Positions 8,480 to 18,629 of a DNA stretch of 59,368 nucleotides are shown here, piece after piece. The DNA is from Ignavibacteria bacterium (lineage in GTDB: Bacteria > Bacteroidota > Ignavibacteria > Palsa-1295). The notes beneath the pieces are model-generated. The model saw nothing but the letters and a program-made list of their open reading frames with translations. It ran no database searches and was not told the DNA's origin. The stretch is taken from contig JABDDM010000009.1 of the NCBI GenBank assembly GCA_013287605.1, forward strand, positions 1-59,368, given 5' to 3'. The position numbers were made by a program, and so were the translations under genes. Each line of letters starts with the position of its first letter. The stretch's first letter is position 1.

Positions 8480-10114
8480 GTGGCAGGTACGCAGATCTTT
8501 CTGGATGCATATTTTCGAACGCCTCCCAACTGGGAGCTGGATCTCGCTTCCATCGTCACCTCCAATGGCAAAATTACATACGTAGGCGATCGAAGGGGCG
8601 CGCTAGAGCATAATAGTAGTGTGGACGATGTCTTCGATATTAATCGTAGCGCTGTGTTCTATCCGGGATTTGTCGATGCCCACGCCCATATCTACGGTAC
8701 AGGAGAGCGCCACCTACGCCCTCGTCTTGAAGGACTAACTTCCGTGGGAGCCATCCAGAAGCAACTTCACACGCTGATCCAGCGCTCCTCCGATGATCAG
8801 TGGATTATCGCTCGTGGATGGGATCAACAGTTGTGGACTGAATCAAGAATGCCAGAGGCTAGCGATCTGGAAGTGTTTGGCAACACTCACCCGATTGCTC
8901 TCACCAGAATTGATGGTCACGCGCTTTGGTGCAATGCTCGGGCTATTGTACTTGCTGGGATAACTCGGGATACGCCCGATCCACCTGGCGGGAGCATCGG
9001 TCGGAACGAGTTCGGCGATCCTTCCGGAATGTTGCTCGACGAGGCCATGAAATTGGTTGAGCAACTCTTGCCCGGAGAAAGCGAAGAGGAGACCGAGCGT
9101 ATCTTGCGTGCCGGTCTTAATGTCTTCGCAGAACACGGCCACGCCACCGTGCACGATATGGGAGTTTCCGCTGAAGTTTGGGATACGCTTCAAGCGCTCT
9201 ATAAGAAGGAAGGCGATGATCTGCCCCAAGCCTGGGTCTTCCTTGACATGAACAAGCATACCGGGCGCGCACGATTCATCGAACTTGTGCATGCAGGCAG
9301 GATGCCGCACACGTCACATCCCAATTTACATTTTGCCGGAATAAAGATCTATCTCGATGGTGCTCTGGGCTCGCGAGGGGCGCAGTTATTCGAACAGTAT
9401 TCAGACGATCCGGGCAATCATGGGTTGCAGCTTAGCGAAGATCATGAGGTCGTGGAGCTCATGAAGCATGCTGCGACGTTTGGTCTGCAGATCGCCGTAC
9501 ATGCGATCGGGGACGCCGCAAATGCGCGAGCTCTCCACCTCTTCGAGCTGAGCGGTGCAGGACACAAAGGCGCCACACTTCGCATCGAACACGCGCAGAT
9601 CGTACGTCATTCTGATCTGAAGCGATTCGAGCATCTGGGAGTCCATACTGTAGTACAACCTGCGTTCTTTGAAAGCGATCGTGCCTGGGCTCCTGATCGT
9701 CTCGGTACCGATAGAATATCTGATGCATATCGCTGGGCATCGTTCGTTCGGCATAGTGTGAATCTGGTCGGCAGTTCCGATTCTCCGATCGAATTGCCGG
9801 ACGCGCTTCACGGTATGGAACTTCTTGTCCGAAGGTGCGGTGTGCACGACACTGAGCAGCTTTCCGTCACCGATGCGATGAATGCATACATGGTGAATGC
9901 GCACCGTATCACGCGGGAAGAATCGTCAAAAGGATTGATCGCAGAGGGGATGATTGCCGATCTGACATGCGTGCGCGAGCGGTCTGCTGCGGCAGTGGCA
10001 AAAGTTGTCGGAACGATGGTGTCAGGAAGATGGATATATTGCGCGGACGAACTGCGAGCGATGCACGTAGACCCGCAGGCCGATCCTCGGAAAACCGCAG
10101 TAAATTTGTCGTAA
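8480..10114 (+). CDS. YtcJ-like metal-dependent amidohydrolase
   Basis: 544 residues, starting with GTG at 8480. The protein belongs to the amidohydrolase 3 (YtcJ/LAF3) branch of the metal-dependent hydrolase superfamily. The first metal motif is [10 protein letters not shown] (about residue 62), followed by the distal [16 protein letters not shown] and GSSDSPIE motifs that supply the later His and Asp ligands. There is no signal peptide, so it is cytoplasmic. The natural substrate of such enzymes (amides, imides or esters) is usually unknown. The stop codon overlaps the carB start (TAATG), and a promoter-like TAAATTTG for carB lies inside its last codons, so the two genes may be both co-transcribed and separately transcribed. 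Confidence 0.88.
   Translation: MAGTQIFLDAYFRTPPNWELDLASIVTSNGKITYVGDRRGALEHNSSVDDVFDINRSAVFYPGFVDAHAHIYGTGERHLRPRLEGLTSVGAIQKQLHTLIQRSSDDQWIIARGWDQQLWTESRMPEASDLEVFGNTHPIALTRIDGHALWCNARAIVLAGITRDTPDPPGGSIGRNEFGDPSGMLLDEAMKLVEQLLPGESEEETERILRAGLNVFAEHGHATVHDMGVSAEVWDTLQALYKKEGDDLPQAWVFLDMNKHTGRARFIELVHAGRMPHTSHPNLHFAGIKIYLDGALGSRGAQLFEQYSDDPGNHGLQLSEDHEVVELMKHAATFGLQIAVHAIGDAANARALHLFELSGAGHKGATLRIEHAQIVRHSDLKRFEHLGVHTVVQPAFFESDRAWAPDRLGTDRISDAYRWASFVRHSVNLVGSSDSPIELPDALHGMELLVRRCGVHDTEQLSVTDAMNAYMVNAHRITREESSKGLIAEGMIADLTCVRERSAAAVAKVVGTMVSGRWIYCADELRAMHVDPQADPRKTAVNLS
10101..10108 (+). promoter_or_regulatory. Exact -7 box TAAATTTG, 5 nt before carB start
   Basis: TAAATTTG is an exact match to TAnnTTTG. 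It lies within the last codons of the amidohydrolase gene, 5 nt before the ATG at 10114. A transcript begun here would start at or next to the ATG. No convincing -33 element is seen. Confidence 0.5.
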
Positions 10115-11637
10115 TGCCCAAACGGACAGATCTTAAGAGCATCCTGATCATTGGTTCAGGACCGATCATTATCGGCCAGGCCTGTGAATTCGACTATTCC
10201 GGTACCCAAGCCTGCAAAGTCCTCAAGGAAGAAGGTTACCGTGTTATACTTGTCAACTCCAATCCGGCGACAATCATGACCGACCCGGAGTTCGCCGACG
10301 CAACCTACGTCGAGCCGCTGACTCCGCAATATATAGAAGCCATCATTGCAAAGGAGCGTCCCGATGCTATTCTCCCAACAATGGGAGGTCAAACGGCGCT
10401 CAATATCGCCATGGCGCTCGATCAACTTGGAATCCTCAAAAAGTACAATGTTGAACTGATCGGGGCAAAACCCGACGCCATCAGGCGCGCGGAAGACCGC
10501 GAAGAATTTCTTGCTACAATGAGCTCGATCGGACTTGACATGCCTCGTGGAGGTTTTGTCAACTCGTTTGAAGAGGCCATGGACCTGATCGATATGGTCG
10601 GTTTTCCGGCGATCATTCGCCCAAGTTTTACAATGGGAGGTTCTGGTGGTGGCATTGCGTGGAATCAGGAGGAATTTCGCGAGATTGTCCAGCATGGTCT
10701 CGACGCCTCACCAGTCCATCGTGTGCTCGTTGAAGAATCAGTGATCGGCTGGAAGGAATTCGAGCTCGAGGTGATGCGCGATTTGGCAGACAATGTCGTG
10801 ATCATTTGTTCGATCGAAAATTTTGATCCGATGGGCGTCCACACGGGTGATTCGATCACTTGTGCGCCAGCTCAGACGCTCAGCGACAAGGAATATCAGA
10901 AAATGCGCGACGCGGCGATTCGCGTTATTCGTGCGATCGGAGTTGAGACGGGCGGATCGAATATCCAGTTTGCGCTCAATCCGAAAGATGGCCGTATGTT
11001 GGTGATCGAGATGAATCCGCGTGTTTCTCGTTCGAGTGCGCTCGCAAGCAAAGCCACAGGCTTTCCGATCGCAAAAATCGCAGCAAAGCTTGCAGTCGGC
11101 TACACACTGGATGAGATTCCGAACGATATCACGAAGATGACGCCCTCGTGTTTCGAGCCCGTCATTGATTATTGCGTCGTCAAGATTCCACGCTGGGATT
11201 TCGAAAAATTCAAAGGACTTGAAGCCAATTCGTCGTTGCTCGGTGTGCAGATGAAATCTGTCGGAGAAGCAATGGCATTCGGCCGAACGTTCAAAGAGGC
11301 GCTGCAAAAAGCATTGCGGTCATTGGAGCAAGGTCGATATGGACTTGGCTCCGATGGCAAAGACGAGTTTGAGATCGACGAGATGGATGCCGCAGAACGT
11401 GCGCACACGCTCCAGATCATTCGCGAACGTCTCGCGGTGCGCCGTAGCGATATGATCTTCTCGATACGGTACGCAATGAAACTCGGCATGACCGCCGAGG
11501 CGATCTACGATGTGACGAAGATCGACCCGTGGTTCCTGAATCAGATCGAACAGATCATTCGAAGGGAAGATGAGTTGCGCCGGGCGGCGAACAAGTTGAC
11601 TGTTCGCGAGAAAAGATTTGCGGAAGTAGAGGCGTAA
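10114..11637 (+). CDS. carB: Carbamoyl-phosphate synthase large subunit, N-terminal half
   Basis: 507 residues from the ATG at 10114 ([17 protein letters not shown]); the ORF track extends it upstream into the amidohydrolase gene, which is not plausible. It holds the carboxyphosphate-forming ATP-grasp unit: [60 protein letters not shown]. It then enters the oligomerisation region ([20 protein letters not shown]) and stops there. The E. coli protein is a single chain of over 1000 residues, so this is the first half of a split enzyme that makes carbamoyl phosphate for pyrimidine and arginine synthesis. The second half follows after 26 nt. No carA (glutaminase) lies in the window. Confidence 0.95.
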   Translation: MPKRTDLKSILIIGSGPIIIGQACEFDYSGTQACKVLKEEGYRVILVNSNPATIMTDPEFADATYVEPLTPQYIEAIIAKERPDAILPTMGGQTALNIAMALDQLGILKKYNVELIGAKPDAIRRAEDREEFLATMSSIGLDMPRGGFVNSFEEAMDLIDMVGFPAIIRPSFTMGGSGGGIAWNQEEFREIVQHGLDASPVHRVLVEESVIGWKEFELEVMRDLADNVVIICSIENFDPMGVHTGDSITCAPAQTLSDKEYQKMRDAAIRVIRAIGVETGGSNIQFALNPKDGRMLVIEMNPRVSRSSALASKATGFPIAKIAAKLAVGYTLDEIPNDITKMTPSCFEPVIDYCVVKIPRWDFEKFKGLEANSSLLGVQMKSVGEAMAFGRTFKEALQKALRSLEQGRYGLGSDGKDEFEIDEMDAAERAHTLQIIRERLAVRRSDMIFSIRYAMKLGMTAEAIYDVTKIDPWFLNQIEQIIRREDELRRAANKLTVREKRFAEVEA

Positions 11638-11663
11638 GTGCGTTTGAATTTAATTATCGTTGG

Positions 11664-13460
11664 ATGTTCATAGATAAGGAGCTGCTGTACAAGTCTAAAC
11701 GCGACGGATTTTCCGATCGGCAGATCGCGGAGATTTTTTCGGTGACCGAGCAAGATGTTCGTGATGCCCGAAAAGAGTATGGGCTTGTTCCCGTGTTCAA
11801 AACGGTCGACACATGCGCAGCCGAGTTCTCGGCGGAGACTCCCTATCATTATTCGACGTACGAGGAAGAGAACGAGTCAGTCCGATCGAACAAGAAAAAG
11901 ATCGTGATCCTCGGCGGTGGTCCGAATCGGATCGGACAGGGAATCGAATTTGATTATTGCTGCGTACATGCCGCACTCGCTCTTGAAGAGGCAGGATTTG
12001 AGACGATCATGATCAACTGTAATCCCGAGACTGTCTCGACGGATTACGACACATGTGATAAACTCTATTTCGAACCGCTCACCTTCGAGGATGTCATGAA
12101 CATCCTGGACTTTGAGAAGCCGGATGGCGTGATCGTGACATTCGGCGGACAAACTCCGCTAAAGCTTGCCAAACAATTGGAGGCAGCAGGCGTGCCGATC
12201 CTTGGCACATCCCCCGATATGATCGATGTCGCGGAAGACCGCAAGCGATTCGGAGAATTGATCGATCGTATCGGCATTAAGTGCCCAGCTTATGGGACGG
12301 CAACGAGTGTTGATGAGGCAGTCGCAATCGCCGATCGTATAGGCTATCCGGTTCTTGTGCGACCTTCCTATGTGTTAGGTGGACGTGCGATGGAGATCTG
12401 CTACCGGCCGGAGGTCGTCGCGGAGTATATGCAGAACGCGAAAGGGGTAAGCCATGAGCGTCCAGTGCTTATCGATCGATTCCTGGAAGATGCCTATGAG
12501 TTCGATGTCGATGCGATTCGTGACTCGACGGGACAAGTCATCATCGGCGGAATCATGCAGCACATCGAAGAAGCTGGAATCCATTCCGGTGATTCATCGA
12601 GCGTTATTCCGCCATATTATATCTCGGACGATAATTACAACCAGATCGTTACGTACACGCGTGCGCTCGCCGAAGCTCTCGAAGTTGTCGGCTTGATCAA
12701 CGTGCAGTACGCGCTGAAGGACAATGTCGTCTATGTGCTTGAAGTGAATCCTCGTGCAAGCCGCACCGTGCCATTCGTTTCCAAAGCGACGGGTCAGCAA
12801 CTCGCTAAGCTTGCCGCGCGCGTGATGGCAGGTGCAACACTGAAAGAACTTGGAGCCAAAGATTTTCAAAAGACATCGCCATACGTCGCGATCAAAGAGT
12901 CCGTGTTTCCCTTCGATAAATTTCCGCGCGTCAGAATGTTTCTCGGACCAGAGATGCGTTCGACGGGCGAAGTGATGGGTGTCGGAAAGGATTTCGGAGA
13001 GGCTATCTTGAAATCACATGTGGGTGCAAACATGAAACTGCCAACGACAGGTACGCTCTTCGTATCGCTTCGCGATCAGGACAAGCGCCCTCGTACCGCC
13101 CACGTGATCCGAGCATTTCACGAATTGGGTTTCAAGATCCTTGCAACGGAAGGTACTCATAAATATTTGGCGGATGAGGAGATTCCCTCCGTTCCCGTTC
13201 TCAAAGTAAGCGAGGGCCGGCCGAATATCGTTGATGCGATCAAGAACATGGAAGTCCAGCTTGTGATCAATACACCAAGCGGTGAGGTCTCGCGTATTGC
13301 GGAATACCAGATCGGCTGGGCGGCGCTTGAGCAACGCGTCCCGTTTATTACGACGCTCTCTGCTGCTGCAAGTGTCGTTTCGGCGATCAGTTCGCTGCGC
13401 AAACAAGAGTACAGTGTTCGCAGCCTTCAGGAGCTTCATGCTGAACTGACGCATGCGTAA
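11664..13460 (+). CDS. carB: Carbamoyl-phosphate synthase large subunit, C-terminal half
   Basis: 598 residues. It starts within the oligomerisation domain (KSKRDGFSDRQIAEIF ... YGLVPVFKTVDTCAAEF), exactly where the N-terminal gene leaves off. It continues with the second ATP-grasp unit that phosphorylates carbamate (GGGPNRIGQGIEFDY, FGGQTPLKLA, RPSYVLGGRAM, VLEVNPRASRTVPFVSKATG) and ends with the MGS-like allosteric domain (about residues 460-598, LGFKILATEGTHKYLAD). All expected motifs are intact. The two halves together equal one full-length CarB, so the enzyme should work as a heteromer. The start is the first ATG after the previous stop; a TAATTATCG stretch 8 nt upstream could be a weak promoter box. 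Confidence 0.95.
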   Translation: MFIDKELLYKSKRDGFSDRQIAEIFSVTEQDVRDARKEYGLVPVFKTVDTCAAEFSAETPYHYSTYEEENESVRSNKKKIVILGGGPNRIGQGIEFDYCCVHAALALEEAGFETIMINCNPETVSTDYDTCDKLYFEPLTFEDVMNILDFEKPDGVIVTFGGQTPLKLAKQLEAAGVPILGTSPDMIDVAEDRKRFGELIDRIGIKCPAYGTATSVDEAVAIADRIGYPVLVRPSYVLGGRAMEICYRPEVVAEYMQNAKGVSHERPVLIDRFLEDAYEFDVDAIRDSTGQVIIGGIMQHIEEAGIHSGDSSSVIPPYYISDDNYNQIVTYTRALAEALEVVGLINVQYALKDNVVYVLEVNPRASRTVPFVSKATGQQLAKLAARVMAGATLKELGAKDFQKTSPYVAIKESVFPFDKFPRVRMFLGPEMRSTGEVMGVGKDFGEAILKSHVGANMKLPTTGTLFVSLRDQDKRPRTAHVIRAFHELGFKILATEGTHKYLADEEIPSVPVLKVSEGRPNIVDAIKNMEVQLVINTPSGEVSRIAEYQIGWAALEQRVPFITTLSAAASVVSAISSLRKQEYSVRSLQELHAELTHA

Positions 13461-13484
13461 AAGCATGCAACGCTGATTAATAGC

Positions 13485-15011
13485 GTGGAGGAACCAGTAG
13501 CGCACGACGTTCCGATCGGCCATCGTGCCGTACGTGGTGCTATCTCGCTTACGATTGCCAGTTATCTCTCGATCCTCCTCGGCGCTGCGGCTCGCAAATG
13601 GCTGGCGATCCTCCTGGCACCTGCGATCTTTGGTATCATTCAGGCTGCCCTCTCCTTCGTAGATCTTGTCTTTAGCTTTTCCGCATTCTCTTTTTCAAGC
13701 GCAATCATCAATGTTCGAAAAAACCTTATTAAGGAGCCTCTCGAATATCTGAACGAGAATATTTTCATTCTGACGGTTGCCCTGAATGCGATCCTGGCTG
13801 TTACCGCCATGGGAATCGGGGTCTTCTTTGCACAGGAGCTTGGAGGTTATATCGTCCTGGCGCTCATTGGTATCTACACTGCGCAGCGAGTGATCAGCGC
13901 GTTCGATACCTTCTACACGCAGATGCTCGAGCGCGAACTTGACTACAAGCGCGTTTCAAAAGTATCGCTTGCTACGAATATCACTCTCCACACTGCTTCT
14001 GTTCTCATTGCGCTTGCAGGTTATGGCGTTTGGTCAATCCCTGTCGCAACGCTCCTCTCCTCGATACTCTCATTCTTTTTCGATCGGCACTATGCACGGC
14101 TCGCAGGCGTGCATCACTTGAAGCCAATGGCGTGGAAGTATTACCGTCCGGCCACGGCAAAGTGGCTTATGCGCTTTGGGACGAATGTGTTCTTCAATCG
14201 TTTGTTTGAATCGTGGTTGTTCCGCGTTGATAATATGCTCGTGCTCGCATTTCTTGGAACAGCAATGCTTGGTATCTATTCGCAGGCGTTCGCGATCGCT
14301 CAGATGCCTGCAATGGCTCTTGCTCCGATCGTTGCTCGCGTTTCCATCGCCACGTACGCAAGCATCCAGCATGATCGAGCAAAACTTGAAGAAGCCTTCC
14401 GCATCACAAATTTCTTTCTAATTCGGCTTCTCATACCTCCGGCAATTCTTGTTTTATGTACGAGCGGCGACATTGTTCGGCTCTTTCTCTCAACTTCGTT
14501 TAGCGCTGGAGCTGCACCACTCGCGGCCTTGGCGGGATTTGTGCTAACTGTGCCGCTCTTCGAAAACGCCAAGATGCTTCTCGGTGCAAAGTTGAAGCTC
14601 AAGGAGATCTCACTTGTTAGAGGATGCCAACTTGCAGCACTTATCCTGGCGATTCTGCTCGTTGGGCGAAATAACGTCACTCACGTAGCGTTGATCGTTT
14701 CCGGCGTCAGCGTTGCGGGGCTGCTGTTCATCCTCTATCTTACCAGTAAGGAAGTGTCACTTTCTGCCACGCGCGTGTTTCTCTATCCATTGATTATTGG
14801 TATCGGTGTTGGGCTCGGCTTCTATTTCGTAGTAACGCCATGGTTTCAAACCGTGATTCCTGCAGGCGAGAGTATCGGCTTAGCGATCATTCGCATTGTG
14901 TCGTTTGGATTTTTCATTCCTCTCTGCACAGTTGGACTTGAATATCTCGTCCAGCCTGCACCGATACTGGAGAATCTCGCAGCCGTTCGAAGAAGATTTA
15001 AGAAGCAATGA
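13485..15011 (+). CDS. Wzx/MurJ-like polysaccharide flippase
   Basis: 508 residues with GTG start at 13485. About 12-14 hydrophobic helices span the chain, in the layout of the oligosaccharide flippase branch of the MOP superfamily (PF01943/PF13440-type). A family-like segment is FDTFYTQMLERELDYKR after helix 4, where many Wzx proteins have a QALLER-like motif. Such proteins flip lipid-linked sugars across the inner membrane. There are no glycosyltransferase neighbours here, so the substrate is unknown. The last codon overlaps queA by 4 nt (ATGA), implying translational coupling and co-transcription with queA and ispD. Confidence 0.85.
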   Translation: MEEPVAHDVPIGHRAVRGAISLTIASYLSILLGAAARKWLAILLAPAIFGIIQAALSFVDLVFSFSAFSFSSAIINVRKNLIKEPLEYLNENIFILTVALNAILAVTAMGIGVFFAQELGGYIVLALIGIYTAQRVISAFDTFYTQMLERELDYKRVSKVSLATNITLHTASVLIALAGYGVWSIPVATLLSSILSFFFDRHYARLAGVHHLKPMAWKYYRPATAKWLMRFGTNVFFNRLFESWLFRVDNMLVLAFLGTAMLGIYSQAFAIAQMPAMALAPIVARVSIATYASIQHDRAKLEEAFRITNFFLIRLLIPPAILVLCTSGDIVRLFLSTSFSAGAAPLAALAGFVLTVPLFENAKMLLGAKLKLKEISLVRGCQLAALILAILLVGRNNVTHVALIVSGVSVAGLLFILYLTSKEVSLSATRVFLYPLIIGIGVGLGFYFVVTPWFQTVIPAGESIGLAIIRIVSFGFFIPLCTVGLEYLVQPAPILENLAAVRRRFKKQ

Positions 15012-16045
15012 AGCTCTCTGAATTTGATTATGAACTGCCGCAGGATAGGATAGCGCGGTATCCTGCCGAGCGGCGCGAGCTGTCGAGATTGCTTGTGCTT
15101 GATCGGAGCCAGCGTTCATTGGAAGACCGAACCTTCATGCAACTTCCTGAATATCTCAAAGCAGGCGATTTGCTCGTGCTGAACAAGACTCGAGTGATTC
15201 CTGCGAGACTAATCGGAAAGCGTGAGAAGACCGGAGCAAACATCGAAATATTCTTGCTCCGAGAGCTAGCGCGCGATGTCGGAGGCGTCACCTGGCAGGT
15301 ACTTGCGAAACCAGCAAAAAAAGTTGTTGTTGGTGAGACGTATGAATTTTCCGGACTACGTTGTATTGTTGAGTCATCGACAGAGGAGGGCGTTCGGACC
15401 GTTCGTTTCGCAATGGCACCAGAGGAGTTCGAGCAAGAACTTGCGCGTGTAGGACATGTGCCGCTGCCACCATATATTGATCGCGAAGACGAAGCAATCG
15501 ACCATGAGCGTTACCAGACAGTATTCGCTGAAGTGCCTGGAGCTGTGGCCGCGCCGACTGCAGGACTGCACTTCACGCCAGAGATGCTGAATAGCTTGCG
15601 TGAATCCGGTGTTGAGATCGCGACTGTACTCCTTCATACAGGCCTGGGCACGTTCCGACCTGTTGAAGTTGAGAATATCGAAGAGCATAAGATGCACGAA
15701 GAGTACTATGAGATCACAGAAGAAACTCGGGCTGCGATCGTCCGCGCAAAAGAGAGTAATAGACGCGTGATCGCGGTTGGGACCACTTCTGTTCGGACAC
15801 TTGAGAGTGCAGCCAAGGACGGGAAACTGCGTGCTGGTTCTGGGTGGAGCGACTTATTCATCTACCCGCCGTATGAGTTTAAGATCGTTGATGCACTTAT
15901 TACCAACTTTCACATGCCGCGATCAACTTTGCTAATGATGATCAGTGCACTGGCTGGTCGTGAGTTTGTCCTTGAAGCGTATGAGCATGCGGTGCAAGCC
16001 GGTTACCGATTTTTTTCGTATGGCGATGCCATGATCATTCTATGA
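15008..16045 (+). CDS. queA: tRNA ribosyltransferase-isomerase QueA
   Basis: 345 residues, full length for the family. It transfers and isomerises the ribosyl part of S-adenosylmethionine onto preQ1 in tRNA to make epoxyqueuosine, at the wobble base of GUN-anticodon tRNAs. Family motifs are present in order: SEFDYELPQDRIARYPAERR, DLLVLNKTRVIPARL, PTAGLHFTPEML, HTGLGTFRPV, VGTTSVRTLES and the closing GYRFFSYGDAMII. The ATG overlaps the flippase stop and the stop overlaps the ispD start (both ATGA), so the three form a tight operon. Other queuosine genes are not in this window. Confidence 0.97.
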   Translation: MKLSEFDYELPQDRIARYPAERRELSRLLVLDRSQRSLEDRTFMQLPEYLKAGDLLVLNKTRVIPARLIGKREKTGANIEIFLLRELARDVGGVTWQVLAKPAKKVVVGETYEFSGLRCIVESSTEEGVRTVRFAMAPEEFEQELARVGHVPLPPYIDREDEAIDHERYQTVFAEVPGAVAAPTAGLHFTPEMLNSLRESGVEIATVLLHTGLGTFRPVEVENIEEHKMHEEYYEITEETRAAIVRAKESNRRVIAVGTTSVRTLESAAKDGKLRAGSGWSDLFIYPPYEFKIVDALITNFHMPRSTLLMMISALAGREFVLEAYEHAVQAGYRFFSYGDAMIIL

Positions 16046-16749
16046 GCACAAGAGAAGATACTCCGAGAGTGGGAGTCGTGATCGCGGCGGCAGGTTCGAG
16101 TACACGATACGGCGGAGCCGCGTTCAAGCAATTAGAAGATCTCAATGGATCGCCACTCTATCTTCATTCAGTGAAGGCAGCCTTGAACACTCCAGGTATA
16201 ACGCATGTCGTTATTGTTGTACCGATCGGTCATGCTGCCGCATTTGAGGAAGCGAAAAGGTTGCAAGGGGGGCATTCCAGAATCACAATCGTTCAAGGTG
16301 GCGCATTGCGTCGTGATTCGGTTTATCTGGGTCTTCTCAAACTTCGTGATCTAGGTATGGATTATGCGCTGGTGCATGATGCAGCGAGAGCCTTCGTGAC
16401 CGAAGAGATCATCATTGACGTCATGGAGGCAACCATTGAATTTGGGGCCGCGATCGCCGCGATTCCAGTCGTCGACACGTTGAAGATTGTGAGCGATGGC
16501 GTCATCGACGCCACTATCCCGCGAGAGAGTCTCTGGCGTGCGCAGACCCCGCAGGGAGCAAGTCTTGAAGTTCTACTGGAAGCCTACCATGCTGCAATAA
16601 CGCAGGATTTCAATGCAACGGACGAAGCATCGGTGCTGGAGCACGCTGGAGTGGCTGTTCATGTGGTGCTTGGTGACGAGTCAAATTTCAAGGTCACCTA
16701 CCCGGAAGACCTGGAACGAGCAAGAGGCGGGATGTTTGAAAATGGATGA
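16042..16749 (+). CDS. ispD: 2-C-methyl-D-erythritol 4-phosphate cytidylyltransferase
   Basis: 235 residues. It joins CTP and methylerythritol phosphate in the non-mevalonate isoprenoid pathway. The nucleotide-binding loop VIAAAGSSTRYGGAAFKQL (about residues 13-31) has the conserved Gly, Ser, Arg and Lys pattern. It is followed by GGALRRDSVYLGL, the metal-binding VHDAARAFV and the C-terminal TDEASVLE and VTYPEDLERA motifs. It starts within the queA stop (ATGA). A 133-bp gap follows before plsY, so plsY may have its own promoter. Its presence implies the organism makes isoprenoids by the MEP route. Confidence 0.96.
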   Translation: MSTREDTPRVGVVIAAAGSSTRYGGAAFKQLEDLNGSPLYLHSVKAALNTPGITHVVIVVPIGHAAAFEEAKRLQGGHSRITIVQGGALRRDSVYLGLLKLRDLGMDYALVHDAARAFVTEEIIIDVMEATIEFGAAIAAIPVVDTLKIVSDGVIDATIPRESLWRAQTPQGASLEVLLEAYHAAITQDFNATDEASVLEHAGVAVHVVLGDESNFKVTYPEDLERARGGMFENG

Positions 16750-16882
16750 GCTTTCCAAATTCGCTTTTCTTGCGAACAACCTTGCGGTTCTTGTGGTTAT
16801 CATTAAGCTATCAATCATGCCAGCCGCCAGCCGTCACTAGGCGGTTTGAGAGGGTCGTGCAATTCATGCGACATTTAACGCG

Positions 16883-17545
16883 ATGCTAAGTTTGGTTTTC
16901 GTTATTCTTATATCCTATCTAATCGGTTCGATCCCATTCGGGATCATCGTCAGCAAGCTCTTCGCCGGATTCGACATCCGCACCAAAGGCTCCGGCAACA
17001 TGGGCTCGACAAACGCGTTCCGTGTGCTCGGATGGAAACTAGGTCTGCTTGTGCAAGTGCTTGATGTGTTCAAGGGCGTTGCCGCAGTTCTTGTTGCTAC
17101 GTACATGTTCAATGGTCTTCCATTCCATAATGCCACGCCGTTCGAAGATCTCACGGTCTTTCGTGTGATCGCTGGCGTTGCAGCAGTTATTGGGCACGTC
17201 TACACATGTTTCGCTGGATTCAAAGGCGGCAAAGGGATCAGCACAGCTGCTGGAATGCTCGTAGCTATCGCGCCAGTCGAAGTTGCTGTTGCATTCGGTC
17301 TGTTTGTGGTACTCGTTGTGCTCAGCGGCTATATTTCACTTGGTTCGATCGGTGCGGCCATTGCATTCCCATTTACGATGTTTCTCCGTCAGAATGCATT
17401 CGGCGTCAACATCACGGGCTATCATACGATGATCTTTTTCGCGATCGGGTTATCGCTCTTCCTGATCTATACACACCGCTCCAATATCTCGCGCCTCGCA
17501 AATGGCGCTGAGAACCGCTTCGATAAACTCAGGATCTTCCGCTAA
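16883..17545 (+). CDS. plsY: Acyl-phosphate glycerol-3-phosphate acyltransferase PlsY
   Basis: 220 residues, an integral inner-membrane enzyme that transfers the acyl group of acyl phosphate to glycerol 3-phosphate, the first step of phospholipid synthesis. The three signature cytoplasmic loops are visible: GSIPFGIIVSK then GSGNMGSTNAFRVLG (motif 1), the glycine-rich FKGGKGISTAAGM (motif 2) and, late in the chain, YTHRSNISRL near motif 3. Five hydrophobic segments fit the known topology. It is followed after 24 nt by gpsA, which makes its substrate glycerol 3-phosphate; this pairing is common and supports both assignments. Confidence 0.96.
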   Translation: MLSLVFVILISYLIGSIPFGIIVSKLFAGFDIRTKGSGNMGSTNAFRVLGWKLGLLVQVLDVFKGVAAVLVATYMFNGLPFHNATPFEDLTVFRVIAGVAAVIGHVYTCFAGFKGGKGISTAAGMLVAIAPVEVAVAFGLFVVLVVLSGYISLGSIGAAIAFPFTMFLRQNAFGVNITGYHTMIFFAIGLSLFLIYTHRSNISRLANGAENRFDKLRIFR

Positions 17546-17569
17546 CCTCTTTTCGCCGCTCGTTCGCCT

Positions 17570-18565
17570 ATGCGTATCGCGGTTATTGGTGCTGGCGGCT
17601 GGGGTACTACACTTGCACAAGTTTACGCTGAGCGCGGACACACAGTGACGCTCTGGGCGCGCTCTCAGGTTCGCGCACAGGAGATTAGTGAGCTGCGCGA
17701 GAACCCGACATATCTTCCCGGCATTGCGCTTCATCCCGCGATCGAGATCACGCACTCAAGCGATCTGCTCGATCAAAAAGAACTCTACGTTTTCGCACTA
17801 CCGGCTCAGGCAACACGCGCCGTAGCATCACAGCTTTCCGGCGGACTCTCACATCAGGCCGTGTTCGTCAGTGCCAGCAAAGGCATCGAGCGTGGTTCAC
17901 TTTCAAGAGTTACAGAAGTGCTGTCCTCAGCTCTTAACGTCGGCAAGGATCGCGTACTTTCACTTTCTGGTCCAAGTCACGCAGAAGAAGTTGCCAGGAA
18001 AATTCCGACCGCTGTGGTGATTGCCGGCGAGGATCATGCGCTGACACGGGAAGTCCAGGAGGCCACATCTCTACCGACCTTCAGAGTGTATTCAAGTTCG
18101 GATGTCATCGGCGTCGAATTGGCAGGAGCGCTAAAGAATGTGATAGCTATCTGTGCTGGGATTATCGATGGCGTTGGCTATGGCGATAATACAAAAGCGG
18201 CACTGATCACTCGAGGTCTTGCCGAAATGCGCAGGTTAGGGATTGCACTCGGAGCAGACGAACACACATTCTCCGGATTAGCAGGCTTAGGTGATCTTGT
18301 TGTCACATGCGAAAGCCGCCACTCGCGTAATCGATTTGTCGGTCAGGAGATCGGTAAAGGCAGGCAGCTCTCCGAGATTACCTCCAGCATGAACATGATC
18401 GCCGAAGGCGTTGCGACGACTGAATCAGGTCGAGCGCTCGCCGAACAGCATCTTATCGAGATGCCCATCATCGAAGAGACTTACCGAGTTCTCTTCGAAG
18501 GCAAAGACCCACGAAGCGCAACCATGGACCTCATGACGCGCGACCCCAAGAACGAACGCTGGTAA
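17570..18565 (+). CDS. gpsA: Glycerol-3-phosphate dehydrogenase [NAD(P)+]
   Basis: 331 residues, full length. It reduces dihydroxyacetone phosphate to glycerol 3-phosphate for lipid synthesis. The N-terminal Rossmann loop is VIGAGGWGTTLAQVYAERGH. Further motifs are SASKGIE, LSGPSHAEEV, the catalytic-Lys helix GALKNVIAICAGI and the helical C-terminal domain with GLGDLVVTCESRHSRNRFVG. It lies 24 nt after plsY, so the two genes should be co-expressed. The tmRNA gene follows after 64 nt on the same strand; the pattern TTG-N17-TACGAATG just before it may be the separate ssrA promoter. Confidence 0.97.
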   Translation: MRIAVIGAGGWGTTLAQVYAERGHTVTLWARSQVRAQEISELRENPTYLPGIALHPAIEITHSSDLLDQKELYVFALPAQATRAVASQLSGGLSHQAVFVSASKGIERGSLSRVTEVLSSALNVGKDRVLSLSGPSHAEEVARKIPTAVVIAGEDHALTREVQEATSLPTFRVYSSSDVIGVELAGALKNVIAICAGIIDGVGYGDNTKAALITRGLAEMRRLGIALGADEHTFSGLAGLGDLVVTCESRHSRNRFVGQEIGKGRQLSEITSSMNMIAEGVATTESGRALAEQHLIEMPIIEETYRVLFEGKDPRSATMDLMTRDPKNERW

Positions 18566-18629
18566 TCCCGATTGTACGTGGGGACGTAACTCCTGCTCTG
18601 CTTGTTTTCTGATCGTGCTACGAATGTAC

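Noticed and set aside
9967-10113. Longer start for the N-terminal carB gene as listed in the track
   Set aside because: The 49 extra residues lie entirely inside the amidohydrolase gene in another frame, and the standard CarB N-terminus begins at 10114.
16742-16840. 32-codon frame overlapping the ispD stop (MDELSKFAF...)
   Set aside because: Too short, no ribosome-binding site or conserved feature, and it ends in random sequence before plsY.
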